From Amborella trichopoda (taxonomy: Eukaryota; Streptophyta; Magnoliopsida; Amborellales; Amborellaceae), in contig NW_006499827.1 in assembly GCF_000471905.2 (NCBI RefSeq), forward strand, positions 2,345,560 to 2,409,559: 64,000 nucleotides of DNA, in the 5' to 3' direction. Below are positions 48,733 through 64,000 of this stretch, one piece after another (positions within the stretch are counted from its first letter, which is position 1; each line of letters opens with the position of its first letter). The position numbers were made by a program, and so were the translations under genes. The notes under the pieces are model-generated. The model was given only the letters and a program-made list of their open reading frames with translations, did no database searches and was not told where the DNA came from.

Positions 48733-49075
48733 TTCATCATATAAGGTTGACACCTTAAATTGTAGAATTAAGGTACATTTTAAAAAACGTTAAAAAAAGC
48801 TATTTTAACATTAAAAAATATCTAATTGATTATCTTGACATCGAGATGTATGGATACAAAAAAAAAAAAAAATACATCTTACAGCGCATTATCTGAAGAA
48901 TTCATTTTCAAACTTCATGCATTTATAGATGCGCTTGATTTGAACTATTTTTTCAACTTAATATTTACATTTAGATATGAAAGTGGATTTTCAGGCCATC
49001 TTAAAAATTTTCTACCTTTGGAGGCACGCCTTACTTTTAATAGTTCGAGGTTGCAACCTTATGTAAACCTCACCC
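48733..49075 (-). mobile_element. Family A MITE copy
   Basis: From CATATAAGGTTGACACC to TTGCAACCTTATGTAAACC, with TCTTGACATCGAGATGTATG in the body. Somewhat shorter than its relatives. Confidence 0.65.
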
Positions 49076-49174
49076 CTTTGTATATAATAAAGTAATAAAC
49101 ATAAATATATTAAAACGAAGATCAATGTCACGTTTCTAGAAGACTAAGAAAGAAACATTGTAAATCAGCTGCTT

Positions 49175-49370
49175 CCGAGTAGACCATAATCTAATCATAG
49201 TAAACCCTAGATCAAACAGAGTTATGACCCTACCCCAGTAAACCATAGTCTTAATTATAGTTAACCCTAAGCCTACTAAAAACCAATAAAGTTATTACCC
49301 CAGAGTAGACCATAGTCTAATCTTAGTGAAACCTAAACTAAACAGAGTTATGACCCTATAAAGAAGACAA
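49175..49370. repeat. Three ~70-bp imperfect tandem repeats
   Basis: The phrases GTAGACCATA(A/G)TCTAATC, AGTAAACCCTAG and CAGAGTTATGACCCTA recur in order about every 70 bp. Confidence 0.65.
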
Positions 49371-49814
49371 ACAAGTAAACATAAAAGAGTTATGGCATTT
49401 TTTTTTTTTTTAATTAAGTGGGGAGTGGGTGATGCTAGCAGGATTTTTGTTTTTTTTTTTTAACGGTGCCAGCAGGATTGAGGATAACCAGGCATAGAGA
49501 TGGTACCACCACGACCTAGTCCTTTTAAAGTGAAAAAAAATAAAAAAAAATATGAATATCAGATTGAGCCGGACCGGCCCTATCATCGCCCTAATCCTAC
49601 CCGGCCCGACCCAACCCAACTCTTGGGGCTACATATTATGGCTTAGTACCTAATTTTTTAGGTTTTTACGCTGGATCGACTAGCCATTGACCCGGCCAAT
49701 TGCCACCTTGTGGTACTTGAGGGGAGGTCCTTTTTGTATTTTTTCCTGATTTGTTTTTTATCTCTTTTGTAATCTTTTTATTATCTCAATGAAGCTCACA
49801 CTTCAAAAAAAAAT
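49371..49814. other. Repeat-derived sequence, possible LINE tail
   Basis: Contains the dispersed GGTACCACCACGACC phrase and, at 49730-49815, T-rich text ending ...CAATGAAGCTCACACTTC then A9, which resembles a plant L1 3' end. No coding part remains. Confidence 0.3.
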
Positions 49815-50118
49815 GGGTGCAAATGGTATACGGATGCATCCATAACTTTGGGGGTAAAGTGCACCTTCAAATTTCGTAGTGGTATATAATTTTGATGTAA
49901 AATGTTTTTGAGATTATTTTAAAAAAAAATTTTATATCTAATCATATAATTTTAAATTTTTAAAATAGTTAAAATCAAATAGATATGAAAATCTTGAAAA
50001 TAGACAGTGTAGATAATGTGTTGCAAAATACACTATTTTTTATATTTAAAATCTTATTATTTTTTATCTCTAAAATCTTGTTATTTTTTATTTTTCATGG
50101 TTATACATCTCGATGTGA
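49815..50118 (+). mobile_element. Truncated family A MITE upstream of the NFD4-like gene
   Basis: Family A body from GGGTGCAAATGG through AATCTTGAAAATAGACAGTG to ATACATCTCGATGTGAG. The right third is missing. It ends about 240 bp before the putative TATA box of the next gene. Confidence 0.6.
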
Positions 50119-50355
50119 GAAAATCCATCAAAAGGTGTATATAAATAGTTCTATATTGTTCCTTGCATTAATTTTTTTCAAAAAAAATACTGTTGAAAAA
50201 ATTGTAGTGAGAAAAAAAACGAAACAAAAACTAGAGAGAATCCATGCGGCACTTTTTGAGGAGCCGCAATTATCAAAGCGCATCACCCTCAGATTGTCCA
50301 CGCGTCATCATCTTTCAAACCAACCTCGAAGAAAACGGAAACGCAACCCCGGGGG

Positions 50356-50753
50356 CTTATTATATATAACACCCCTGCAAGATCCCATTTCCCACAAAGA
50401 CCCCAATTTTCTCTCTCTAAAAAGCATACTCCGTCCTTTTTCCTCTTCTCTCTCTAGGAAACCTCTTTCCTTTCTCACACTAAAAAGTCACCCCCTCACA
50501 TTACAGCGAACCATCCTTACCCACTTTCTTCGTAACTTCTCCAGCGCGTGCAGAAGTTGAAAGACTACCTTCCTCTCTCTCTCTCACACTAAAAAATCAT
50601 CTCTATCTTTCTCTCACTAAAAAAATCTTCTATTTCTTTCTCTCTCTAACTTTGCCTGCAAGAATTCGAAGAGACCTTCCTTTTCTACTCTCCTTTCCCA
50701 CAATCTTCTCTCTCTAACCAGCAAAATCTAGAGAGAGAAAATCTAGAGAGAGA
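50356..50753 (+). promoter_or_regulatory. Core promoter and leader of the NFD4-like gene
   Basis: TATTATATATAAC at about 50359-50371 is a good TATA box. Transcription would then start near 50390-50400, giving a ~360-nt leader rich in CTCTCTCT pyrimidine patches typical of plant promoters. The start codon at 50754 is preceded by AGAGAGAGA-rich sequence; no other ATG opens the conserved protein. Confidence 0.5.
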
Positions 50754-55045
<4,292 letters not shown>

Positions 55046-55791
55046 AATGAGGTATAGAAGCCTTGTGTTTACCTTGTTAGAGCTACGATTTTTGTTTTTG
55101 TTGTTTTTACATGGAGAGCCTAGGCTGATTTTTGCCTCTGATGGTCTCTCATTGAAGCAGATTACCAGTCCTTTTTCAAGTGTTATAACAAAAATGCTTC
55201 CTTTGTTTTCTCTATTACATCCTCAATAATATACATCAAAATAGTCGATTTAAGGAAAAATATACATAAAAATTGGCAGTCACTGTAATGAGCCTCAACA
55301 GTTTAAGAGAAAAAAATCAGGACAGTTTAAATCATGCAGGTAGTCCAAACTTTCAGCAGATACCACTCAAATTTTTTTGACCAACTATTGGATGCCTGAT
55401 TCATGGCATGGATGCTTAAAATTCCAAGCAAAACAGGGCAAAATAGTCCCAAAAAATTAAGGGTCTAAAGAGTTCTAATATTCCATATCTGAAGACCACT
55501 TTGCCTGATCTATGAGGATGCTCCAGGTACTATGTTCCAAAGTCCCGAAAAAAGGAAATCCCTTGTAAATGGCAAAACTGACCCATCCAAGAGAGCCTGA
55601 TGAATGCTAAAATTTCGGGATCCTCATGCATGATAAACCTTGGCTGATTTCTGAGACTTGGGGAGATCACTTTCAGTCGCTTGCAAAACTTTGTGCTCTC
55701 ATGGAGAGCAAGTCATGAATGAATATCATGGAGAAAATCTGCATGTTAATGTCTGGCCTTCCTCGATTCGATAATTAGTTGATATCAGCAT
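55046..55791. other. Intergenic region between convergent genes
   Basis: Contains the probable 3'UTRs of both flanking genes. CAATAATATACATC near 55225 could be a polyadenylation signal for the plus-strand gene. No further gene. Confidence 0.5.
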
Positions 55792-56789
55792 CTAAAGTGA
55801 GCGGTGATCTTGTTGAGGCTTCCTAAGATTGTAAATGCAGAAACCAGCAGCAAACAAGCCCACTACAGCCATGCCCATAATGCATGCATTTCCAAGCTTC
55901 CAAACGTAGAAGTCCTGATCCAAAATAAGGAGGCAATTTACCTTAAAATTTATTTAACTAAATGCAGTATTATGAAGGGAAAGAAGATTATAACCCAACG
56001 GATCATGGACAAGTAGAATACCATGATTCATTGGGCTCTCAAGGATGAATGGTGATGGAGAAGCTGCCAGAGGTACTCAACTCGAACAAAAGCATCCTCA
56101 TCACCATCCATCATTTCATGGAATGGCCGTACCCCAACGGAATAAAGTTTTCCACAGTCCATGGGACTCTACTACTCGGTACTGTATAACGAGTTTTTTG
56201 TTATAGAGACTCACTACGCCCAGAACCAACAAAACCATGCAACTCGCGACTGCGTGATACATGCTCATCATCGCTGCACGATGATCATTTGGTACAAACC
56301 TGTGACCGATGGTGAACAGTTAGAGCAAAGTAATTATCAATAGAAAATGGAAAATAAAAATAGTGAAAGTTGACAAAGCTTTAGGCCAGAGTTATAAAGA
56401 GGAGGAGGTTTCTCTTTACAAGCTTCTCAGTCTTGCAAGTGAAGGTAGAATGAATCCGACACACGCATGGAAGATACAGAACACAGCAACTAGAAACCAA
56501 ATCTCCTGTGTACCATGACAATGGAACTCAATCCTTGAGAAAATTCAAAAAGAAAGAAACAGACTACAATAAAGGAAGGGTTAAATTCCCTTCTTTTTCA
56601 TGGTACCTGATAATCAAAAGCTGGCACAAACAACATGACACCTGCAACTGCAAAGGCCATGATCACATAATCCTCTGTCCTTATTGAAAATGGTCCAGTC
56701 ACCATCCATGGAAATGCAGTGCTGCCAAGCATCCTTGCACCGAGTAGACATGGATATATCATCCCCATATTGACTTCTCTACCATCAGC
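55792..56789 (-). CDS. Molybdate-anion-transporter-like MFS protein, last four exons (partial)
   Basis: Four minus-strand exons join in frame with GT-AG introns: 56789-56607 (183 nt), 56505-56420 (86), 56299-56215 (85) and 55914-55792 (123, ending in TAG). They give the C-terminal 158 residues. Diagnostic text is ADGREVNMGMIYPCLLGARM and ...AFDYQ in the first, HACVGFILPSLARLRS in the second, FVPNDHRAAMMSM in the third (after the exon-2/3 junction completes a Leu), and a final membrane helix ending in a basic tail (LRKPQQDHRSL). This matches the conserved C-terminus of plant MFSD5/molybdate-anion-transporter-like proteins (Arabidopsis At3g49310 type, from memory), about 450 residues when complete. 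Substrate is unproven for this subfamily. The preceding conserved exon (..WILWAPTIV) is not found up to 64000, so the gene has an intron above 7 kb or is 5'-truncated. Introns of 101, 120 and 300 bp and intact splice sites favour a working gene. Confidence 0.85.
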
Positions 56790-59700
56790 CTACATGTATA
56801 GGTCAGCAATCAATGCCAATTTTATGGTCCATAACATTTTGTTTTTATGGAAACATGAAACAGTCAAATAACTAGTACATTTGACACCTACCTAAAGCAA
56901 GAACCAAGAAGAAAAGAAAAGCAGATGTAATATGCAACGAGGAAGGGAAAAGTAATTGGTGCGGCAGGAGCACCAACCGAAAGCATGGTCCTCCTCATTT
57001 CTCCATATCCTGATCCTCGAGATCAAGATTGTGGATTCGTGGTCTAAAAACTGCTACATCTTGAACACCATCTCAATATGCGATCTGACTGTCCCTTACA
57101 TACAACCCTAGATCAGTCATGTTTGCAATGTACTAGGAGATCCACATCTATTTGGTGGAAATAGATTAGCGAGGACTTAGAATGGTTTTAGTCCTCAATC
57201 CATAAAAACAAGGGGAAGGGGGCACATGGTGTCTGCATTGGTCAGGGCACTACCCATGCAAAAGATATGGAGCATTTACTGCAAACCCCATGACCCCAAA
57301 TAATGTATAAAAATGTTGATCAAGGTTTTAAGAAATGAACGAATGACCTGAAATTTTTTCCATCAGTCAGACAACTCTATTAGTCGACAACCTGCCCCAT
57401 AGTTCACAACTTCATATCTACCTTAAGCTAAGGGATTTGCCATCATCAGGGCATCTACTACAGCAGCAGCAATGCAAACAAAAATCATAACTTTAGAAAG
57501 GGCTGCATAATTCCGCAATCCACAATGCCTAAATTATTTGACTAGACTTAACTCAATCAAATCAACCTTAACTCGGCCAATTTTCTGAGGATTTACCAAG
57601 CCAAGACAAATTGCATATGCCTAAGTTTCAAGCTGAGACAATCCCACGAAGTGCCGAGTTGAGTTGACTAGAGGGGATTATGAGTGGGGACCCATTCTCC
57701 AAGATCTAAAATCATGGTTTCTCCTAGTGCCTCAAAGACCTCAAAATTAACCCATCGGCACAAGGTTCTCATCTCTTCCACTCTCTAGAATTCTCCACCC
57801 AAATATTCCTCCAACATGAGGAGAAACTCCCATCCAAGTTTCATTCTACACCCTCTTAACCCTTCTTTGGCTATTTTGATCTCTCTAAACATTCTCAACC
57901 AAGGAAAGCATCATTTGTTTGTTTGTTTTTTCTTTTTCTTTTTCTTTTTCTTTTTCTTTCGTTTGAATCTAAGTCTGACTTATAAATTGCTATATAACCT
58001 AGCTATTGTAAACAATTTTATATGGATCAAAGTGGTTATCAATCAGTGAGGGCATTGTCCAGTCCAAATCTGTCAGACTCAGTTTACTAGTCGAACCAGT
58101 CTAAATAAGTAACTAGTAAAAAGAAAGGAAAATTATTCAAAAACTGATGAGGAACAGTTTGAATGCTTTGACTAATTGACTGATTAAGACCTCAAACAAG
58201 ATCGGTTCCAATCCAAGCTCGCAGTCCAACTGGGGTCTCAATAATATTGTTTATACTTAAAACATAATTTTCTTTTTTCCCAGAATTTTAGAAAAACTCA
58301 AAAATACTAAAGAAAAATATAGTGTTTCATGGAAAAAGTTGGTATGCTCTTGCAGATGTAAAACAATAAGATATTTATCATAACACCTATGAGAAGCAAA
58401 GCCTTCCTGCTTGTGTTTGTCTCATAGTAAATGGAAATGGGAGTCGGAAGCAGGGAACCACGATAGACTAGAAAACCCCAATGGTAGGAAGCGTCGTCCC
58501 TACAATGCATGGGATCAAGATCCAAATGCTTTGGGAATTGAGATCCCAACCATTTGGGAATCGCTTTCCTAGCCATTCAGGACAGTGCAAGAAATTATTA
58601 AGGAACAGGTTCCATAAGGCAGAAGGTTTGAGGTTCTAGAGTATCTACAACCGAGAATCCCTTAGTATTGGAATTGATTTATTGAGTGGCCTTAGCAAGG
58701 GGAGGCCCTCAAATGCCCTAAAGAAGGTTTCCTATCAACAACAGTTTCACATGTCAACTTTGGGGGCTATGGGCAATTAGTTACTATTCCGATTTCATAA
58801 AGAGGCTGAAGATCTTACCTCTAATGCTCCAAGGCCCAAGTAGAAGCTGGTCTGCTGCTTGACACTTACCTGCAAACCTTTGTTAATAGCTTAATAAATC
58901 TAGACGTTTGCATTTGAATATCGATTCTGAGTTATCAAAACTTTGATCCCATGTTGATCAAATCATGGTTTGGTGCACCTATGAACCTTGGGATTTGAGG
59001 TTGTGGAATCTGGATCCCAAATAACTCAGGATAGAAATTCCTAAATATTGGGAGGGATAATTCCAAATTAAACAAACAAGATTCCTTGAAGATCCCTTGT
59101 CTGGAGTGCTGGAGCAGATTCCTACACGGTATTGCCACTTGAGGTGAAAGATTCTGGTAACTATGGTTTGTCTTTTTGTTTAATCTCCTGTATATTGTTC
59201 CTCCCTCCAATTACACAGATTCTCACATTGAAAGAGCTGAATTCAAGGTTACTCTCAATCCTATTGACAGTAAGAAGGGGGGAAGAGCTTAATACCCTCA
59301 CTCAAAATTATACTAGATTTGGTTACATTCTTTTTGGGTAAGAAGCCTGATTTCTAAAACAAACATGAAGATTACAATTCATAGACTGGGGATAGACCAT
59401 CTTATTGTCTAAAGGTATATTATCAAGAGTATGGTCACAGTCACACCCCCAATTATTTGATTTATCAGATGCCTTATCAGAGACATTTGCTCAAAGATAA
59501 GAGAAAAACATCTGATGCATTTCTTGAACAGGAATTATATGGAAGAAGCATTCTCTTACAACTCGAGGAACAGTAGAAAGTGCGTCAATCATCTTTCTAG
59601 CCCAACAAGCTTTCTTCACTAGAACATACATGCTGATCTTATCCGCTCATACTAAATATAGTAACAACTAACAAGATCACCATTCTATAATTGTCCAATA

Positions 59701-62074
59701 CTGCAGATCTGTAAATTATATCGATATCTGTCACAATAACATACATCATGAATGTTGATCTACCATGCTGAGAATGTCAGCTATAGATCCTTTATAGGAA
59801 GACAGAAATAGTGACAATTCATTCACTTACTTTCTTGGATTCAGTGACAAAAGACTTTGGTATACCTGGTTGACACCCATCCTCATTAATTATGGTGCGA
59901 GGACCAGTTGTAGTCCAATCTCATGCTAAATTAGGGGAAGAAGGTCAGTTGGTGGCTGGTCCCTGTCCCATATATGGACATGTTGTGATGTCCCTGCCCC
60001 ATAAAGGAAGACCCTAAAGTTCCCTCAACAAAATTAGGTGTAGGAAACATCTTGTACAAATCAACTGAGCAAGGAAGTACACAAAGAACTTCAATAGGAC
60101 CCATTTTAGATTACTACAAGCCTGAAAGTCAACACTTGGCAAACCAATTCTTACAGTGTTGAATCTAAAGATACGAATGCATAAGACACACTCCAAAGAT
60201 ATGGGACTGGCCAGTGTGAAGTAAAATTCAATGCATTCCTATGCAATGGAGGTAACAACTTGGGTAAGGAGTTCCAAGATGAGAGTCAAGTTCATTTAAA
60301 TAAGTTGATTCATAACAGACCTGTGTAAACTGCTTTGGAATGGGTCAAATTTTGCATAGGTATACATTCGAAGGTTGAGGAAGGAGAAGAAGAGGGTCCT
60401 ACTTAAATATCAATGAGAGATCCTGATCACGAGCAACTGGAAGAACTTAGCAATTCTGAAGCTGAAGGTTTGACAACCTGTGGCAAGGCAATGGTCATAT
60501 TGGTGGAAGAGACATCATGAGAAATATAAGGCGATAGAATAAAATTGACTTTATAACGAGTTGACATTTCAATAAAAAGGGAAAATGTATCCATAATGCA
60601 CTGATACAGCAAAGGGCACATCTAAGACATCATTTTCTGGTGGTTTTAGATAATTCCCCAGGTATTGGACAGGTTAGGGAATCCTTTTAGCTAAGAAACA
60701 TAGATTTCAAGGTAAGGAACAAATAAGAAAAAGGATTAAATACGAAAGGTACACATGAATGAATGCGTCTATGTTTGTCTGCACCTCTTGGTGCAACTTG
60801 ACCTATACGATCCTCTTCACTTTATTACCATTCCAAGAAACAGGAACAAACAAGATTTTTTTTTGGTTGGTTTATATTTAAATACACTAAGGAACATTGT
60901 ACCCTGCCCCCCGTATTTAAAAAGCGGGTTTTCTTTTGCATTACCATTTTCCGCATATATGGGTTACTGGTTTTCATTATGTTGCAAAGAGCAAGAGGAA
61001 ATTGGGAGGTAATTTTTCCGTTCTCCATTTTGCTATCCATAATTTCCCATGAAAGTTTTCTTTTCATTTTCCTTGTAAGGTAGATTAAGGAGATGATTTC
61101 ATCGTGTTTCGGATAGGGATGGTGCTCAAAGAGAATTAGATAGGGGATGATCCTGAGAGCTTGAGAATTTAGCGGCCTAAAGCATCAGAGCTGCTATTAA
61201 GGAAAAGCTAATTCTTGAGCACTAAAATTGGAAGGAAGACTTAATATAAGGAAAAGGAAAACAGTAGATAAAATTAACCACCAAGCATAACATAAATATA
61301 AATACACATTTTTCACAGAGTATGGAAGAAAAGAAACCAGCTCCTGACAAGGAACTAATCTTGGTAACTACTAGTGGATGACATAAGGAGACCAAATTGC
61401 ATAAAGGAATGATCTGTGTCAATAGTATAAGTATCACCTAAGCATGGATCTAAGATAATCATACATGGCATCACACCAACGGGGGTTGAACTAAACCCTA
61501 GCATTAGTTCAGCAAAGCTAAGCATGAAACTATACATTGCTAGTAGCCATTTGAATCACTACTAAAGTCGCATAACAAAGATTTCCTAGTAGATAAGAAA
61601 CTAATCCACTCAGTCTTGGAATCAGTGTTACAGAAACACTTTGTTTTTCCTTCTGCATCACATGTGGAAACTTTAACACGTGTCAACATGCACAGACACG
61701 TGCTAGACAAGCTAACCATAGGTGTGTTTCTTATACTGATACAGTGTGTCAACACTAATTAAAATGTGTCTGGTGTTGAAACATGTGGTATCACAATTTT
61801 TTAGCATGTTAAAGGGTTTTTGTTCAATGGATTTGAACCCACAAACATTCAAACAAATGCCAAACTCAGTAGCCACGACAACACTGTTTTCAATTATGTG
61901 AGATTTTTTAATATATAATGCATAGTGTAACTGCAAGTAGGGCTTTCCGTGCATTTTTTGGTGCATTTATTAGAGGTATAACATAACATATTGGTGTATT
62001 TGTTAGAGGTACAAAATAAACCAAGTCCAAATGTTTAAAACTATTAAATTAAGAGATAAGTGCCATTATGCATG
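56790..62074. other. Long non-coding stretch upstream of the partial MFS exons
   Basis: No confident exon. It includes a (CTTTTT)n microsatellite (about 57925-57960). Two segments with related AT..GGGATCC/ATTTGGGA-like phrases (about 58500-58570 and 58990-59060) may be repeat-derived. The listed short ORFs show no family signature. It is probably a large intron of the minus-strand transporter gene or intergenic DNA. Confidence 0.4.
58819..58869 (-). other. Possible cryptic or alternative 51-bp exon
   Basis: On the minus strand an acceptor TTTGCAG precedes, and a good donor GAG|GTAAGAT follows, 17 open codons (VSVKQQTSFYLGLGALE). It is in phase 0 with the next known exon at 56789. The sequence does not match the conserved segment expected there, so it is more likely chance or an alternative exon. 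Confidence 0.15.
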
Positions 62075-63313
62075 CGCATGAATAAGTCCATGAATATATT
62101 TAATATGCAGTTAACTTGTTATTATTCATGGTACATATTTAATATGTATTTGCCAATGATTCATTATCATATTAATATGGCTTCATATGGACTAAGACAC
62201 CATCCCTAGTAAAACTCACTTGCTCTATCTAATTTTTTTTTTTTATTTGTTTTTCACTAAGTACAAGTTAGTGATTCATGGCTTTGAACCAATATACTTT
62301 TAAAGTTTAGATGTATTACATTAAGGAAAAAGTTTATATAAGGTTGCAACCTTAAAATGTAGAATACGGATGCACCTCAAAAATCCACCGGAAAGTTTGT
62401 TTTAATGTTGAAAAACCCTATAATTGAGGGTCTCGACATCGAGACACATGACTATGAAAGAAAAAAGGATTTTGAGTCCCAGAAATAATGCATCTTACAA
62501 CACATTATCTAGACAGTCCATTTCAAAATTTACATATGTTTATAGATCTACTTGATTTTAACTATTTTTGAAGTTTAAAATTTTTACATATGTTTGATTT
62601 TAACTATTTTTTGAAGTTTAAAATTTTTACGTATATTTGATTTTAACTATTTTTGAAGTTTAAAATTTTATAATTAGATATGAAGATAGATTTTGAGATA
62701 ATCCTAAGAATATTTTACATCAAAATTATATGTTATGATCAAATTTGAAAGTGCGCCTTAATTAGATTGTTTAAGGTTGCAACCTTATGGAAACCACACC
62801 CTTAGATTAATGTAGAATTCCTTTGTGGGATTTGAACTCGCAAACTTCTAAGCTTCTAGTTCAAAATTAATAGCCTTACCAACACAAATATCAAAGATGT
62901 TTGACATATTTATACAAAACATTAATATTAAAATGATTAAAAAAATCACCAATTAAAATGTAAAAGAAACAGGAGCATGAATAAGTACATGAATATATTT
63001 AATATACAGTTAACTTATTATTATTCATGGTATATATTTAATATGTATTTGCCAATGATTCGTTATCATATTAATATGGCCCCAAATGGACTAAGAAACC
63101 ATCCCTAATAAAACTCACTTGCTCTATCTAAAATTTTTCTTTTATTTGTTTTTCAGTAAGTACAAGTTAGTGGTTCATGGCTTTGAACCAATATATTTTT
63201 AAAATTTAGATGTATTACATTAATGTAAAATTCCCTTGTGGGATTTGAACTTGCAAACCTTCTAAGCTTCTAATTCAAAATTAATAGCTTTACCAATACA
63301 AATATCAAAGATG
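62075..63313. repeat. Direct duplication of a ~340-bp segment
   Basis: 62075-62324 plus 62811-62915 match 62974-63313 at roughly 90% identity. Shared phrases include ATATTTAATATGTATTTGCC, AAACTCACTTGCTCTATCTA, GGCTTTGAACCAATATA and GGGATTTGAACT(C/T)GCAAAC. The left copy carries a family A element that the right copy lacks. The GGGATTTGAACTCGCAAAC part is, on the minus strand, a B-box (GTTCAAATCCC) with an upstream TTGGTAAGGCTATTAA, so the unit contains SINE-like sequence. Confidence 0.85.
62325..62801 (-). mobile_element. Family A MITE, best-preserved copy, with empty-site control
   Basis: 477 bp. Ends GGAAAAAGTTTATATAAGG and (complement) GGGTGTGGTTTCCATAAGG, with the terminal palindrome AAGGTTGCAACCTT intact at both. 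Flanks TTACATTAA (62316-62324) and TTAGATTAA (62802-62810) form a 9-bp duplication; the duplicate locus has a single TTACATTAA. Inside, a 42-43-bp unit starting GATTTTAACTATTTTTTGAA-like text is triplicated (62554-62672). Confidence 0.9.
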
Positions 63314-63420
63314 TCCGTGGCGGTCCAAAATTCACGCGGAACCGAAACGAACAGCACCACCCGTTGTGTGTCCGTTTACTAAACCGCCATGGACATAGCA
63401 AGTCCGTGACGAAGGCAAAA

Positions 63421-63481
63421 CACTGTAGGACTTTGCCTATAAGCATTTTTTAGGTTTTTCCATATATATATATATATATAT
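63421..63481. mobile_element. Isolated end of a family D-like element plus (TA)n
   Basis: GCCTATAAGCATTTTTTAGG followed by TTTTTCC and (TA)n resembles the right end of element D (GCCTATAGGCATTTTGTAG..TTCC, TA run). The rest of that copy is not recognisable in 63313-63420. Confidence 0.4.
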
Positions 63482-63955
63482 GGAAAAGTCTTCCCAACGC
63501 CTATAGGTGAAAATGAACAGTGATTTCGCCTACCCTCATGACCGTTTAAAGGTCATCGCACAGTCGCGATTATCCAGTAGTGTTTTATTTTTCATTTTTT
63601 TTCTACAAATCGAAATGATCTGAATTTGAAGTGTGTGTACATCTTAGTGAGGTGCACCAAATAAAAATATAAAACAAATAATTGGAAAAAACAAAATTGA
63701 TCAAAATACCCCTGAAACTTTTCGGGGGTATTTTGGTCAATTTATTTCATGTAAAATATTTTTTTGATATTGTTCATAGATTCGCCTATTTTTTATAAAC
63801 ACACGTTCCAAATTTCAAATCATTCTGATTTGTAGAAAAAAAAATAAAAAATAAAACATTACCGAACAATCGTGACCGTGCGATGAACTTTGGATGGTGA
63901 TGAGGGTAGGCGAAATCTCTGCTCATTTTTACCTATAGGCATTTTGTAGTATCTT

Positions 63956-63957
<2 letters not shown>
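63482..63957. mobile_element. Family D foldback MITE flanked by (TA)n
   Basis: 476 bp with ~65-bp inverted ends (GGAAAAGTCTTCC / GGAAGATACTACA, then GCCTATAGGT(G/A)AAAATGA and GATTTCGCCTACCCTCAT). At its centre is a hairpin CAAAATACCCC...GGGGTATTTTGGTCAA, nearly the same as the centre of family B. Both flanks are TA microsatellites (63460-63480 and 63958-63990), suggesting insertion into, or growth of, a TA tract. Confidence 0.75.
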
Positions 63958-63994
<37 letters not shown>

Positions 63995-64000
63995 GTATTA

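Noticed and set aside
58307-59210. Two minus-strand ORFs (58307-58576, 58935-59210) as exons of the MFS gene
   Set aside because: Neither translation resembles the expected conserved transporter text; their related phrases suggest a repeat.

Overview
This is nuclear DNA from a flowering plant. The evidence is a plant NFD4/nodulin-like transporter gene with plant-style introns, plant L1- and RTE-type LINEs, three Ty1/Copia fossils and many short non-autonomous DNA transposons in AT-rich sequence. There is one assembly gap (16166-16848). I cannot name the species; the large introns and dense repeats suggest a medium-to-large dicot-like or early-diverging angiosperm genome.

Layout. Bases 1-321 carry what looks like the 5' end of an unidentified minus-strand host gene: two small coding exons and the acceptor of a third at the window edge. 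From 1.1 to 50 kb I see no convincing host gene. This stretch is a repeat graveyard: a foldback element full of TCCGGC-like motifs (1827-2744), a broken Copia element (3.4-8.0 kb), a 5'-truncated minus-strand LINE (8.3-9.6 kb), a solo-LTR-like copy (12.7-13.5 kb), diverged tandem repeats, an hAT element with an 8-bp target duplication and a minisatellite around the gap (15772-17652), a second hAT-like element (18466-19461) beside a second broken Copia with its 3' LTR (to 22723), a minus-strand LTR element with almost no interior (26161-27540), and a third broken Copia (27541-30805). From 30.8 to 50.1 kb short inverted-repeat elements dominate. Family A has about 14 copies across the window and several have 9-bp target duplications. 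Family B has five copies, family G three, and C, D and E are single elements.

The coding part is 50.2-56.8 kb. A three-exon gene on the plus strand (50754-55045) encodes a complete 537-residue NFD4-like major-facilitator protein. Facing it on the minus strand, 746 bp from its stop codon, are the last four exons (55792-56789) of a second, unrelated major-facilitator gene of the molybdate-anion-transporter-like (MFSD5-type) family. Its exons are short (85-183 bp) and easy to miss in an ORF scan. Its N-terminal two thirds is not visible, so 56790-64000 is probably a long intron or the gene is 5'-truncated. That stretch also holds a direct duplication in which one copy carries a family A insertion and the other preserves the empty site.

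The two transporter genes are convergent neighbours; nothing in the sequence shows that they act together. The remainder is best read as layers of transposon insertion of different ages.
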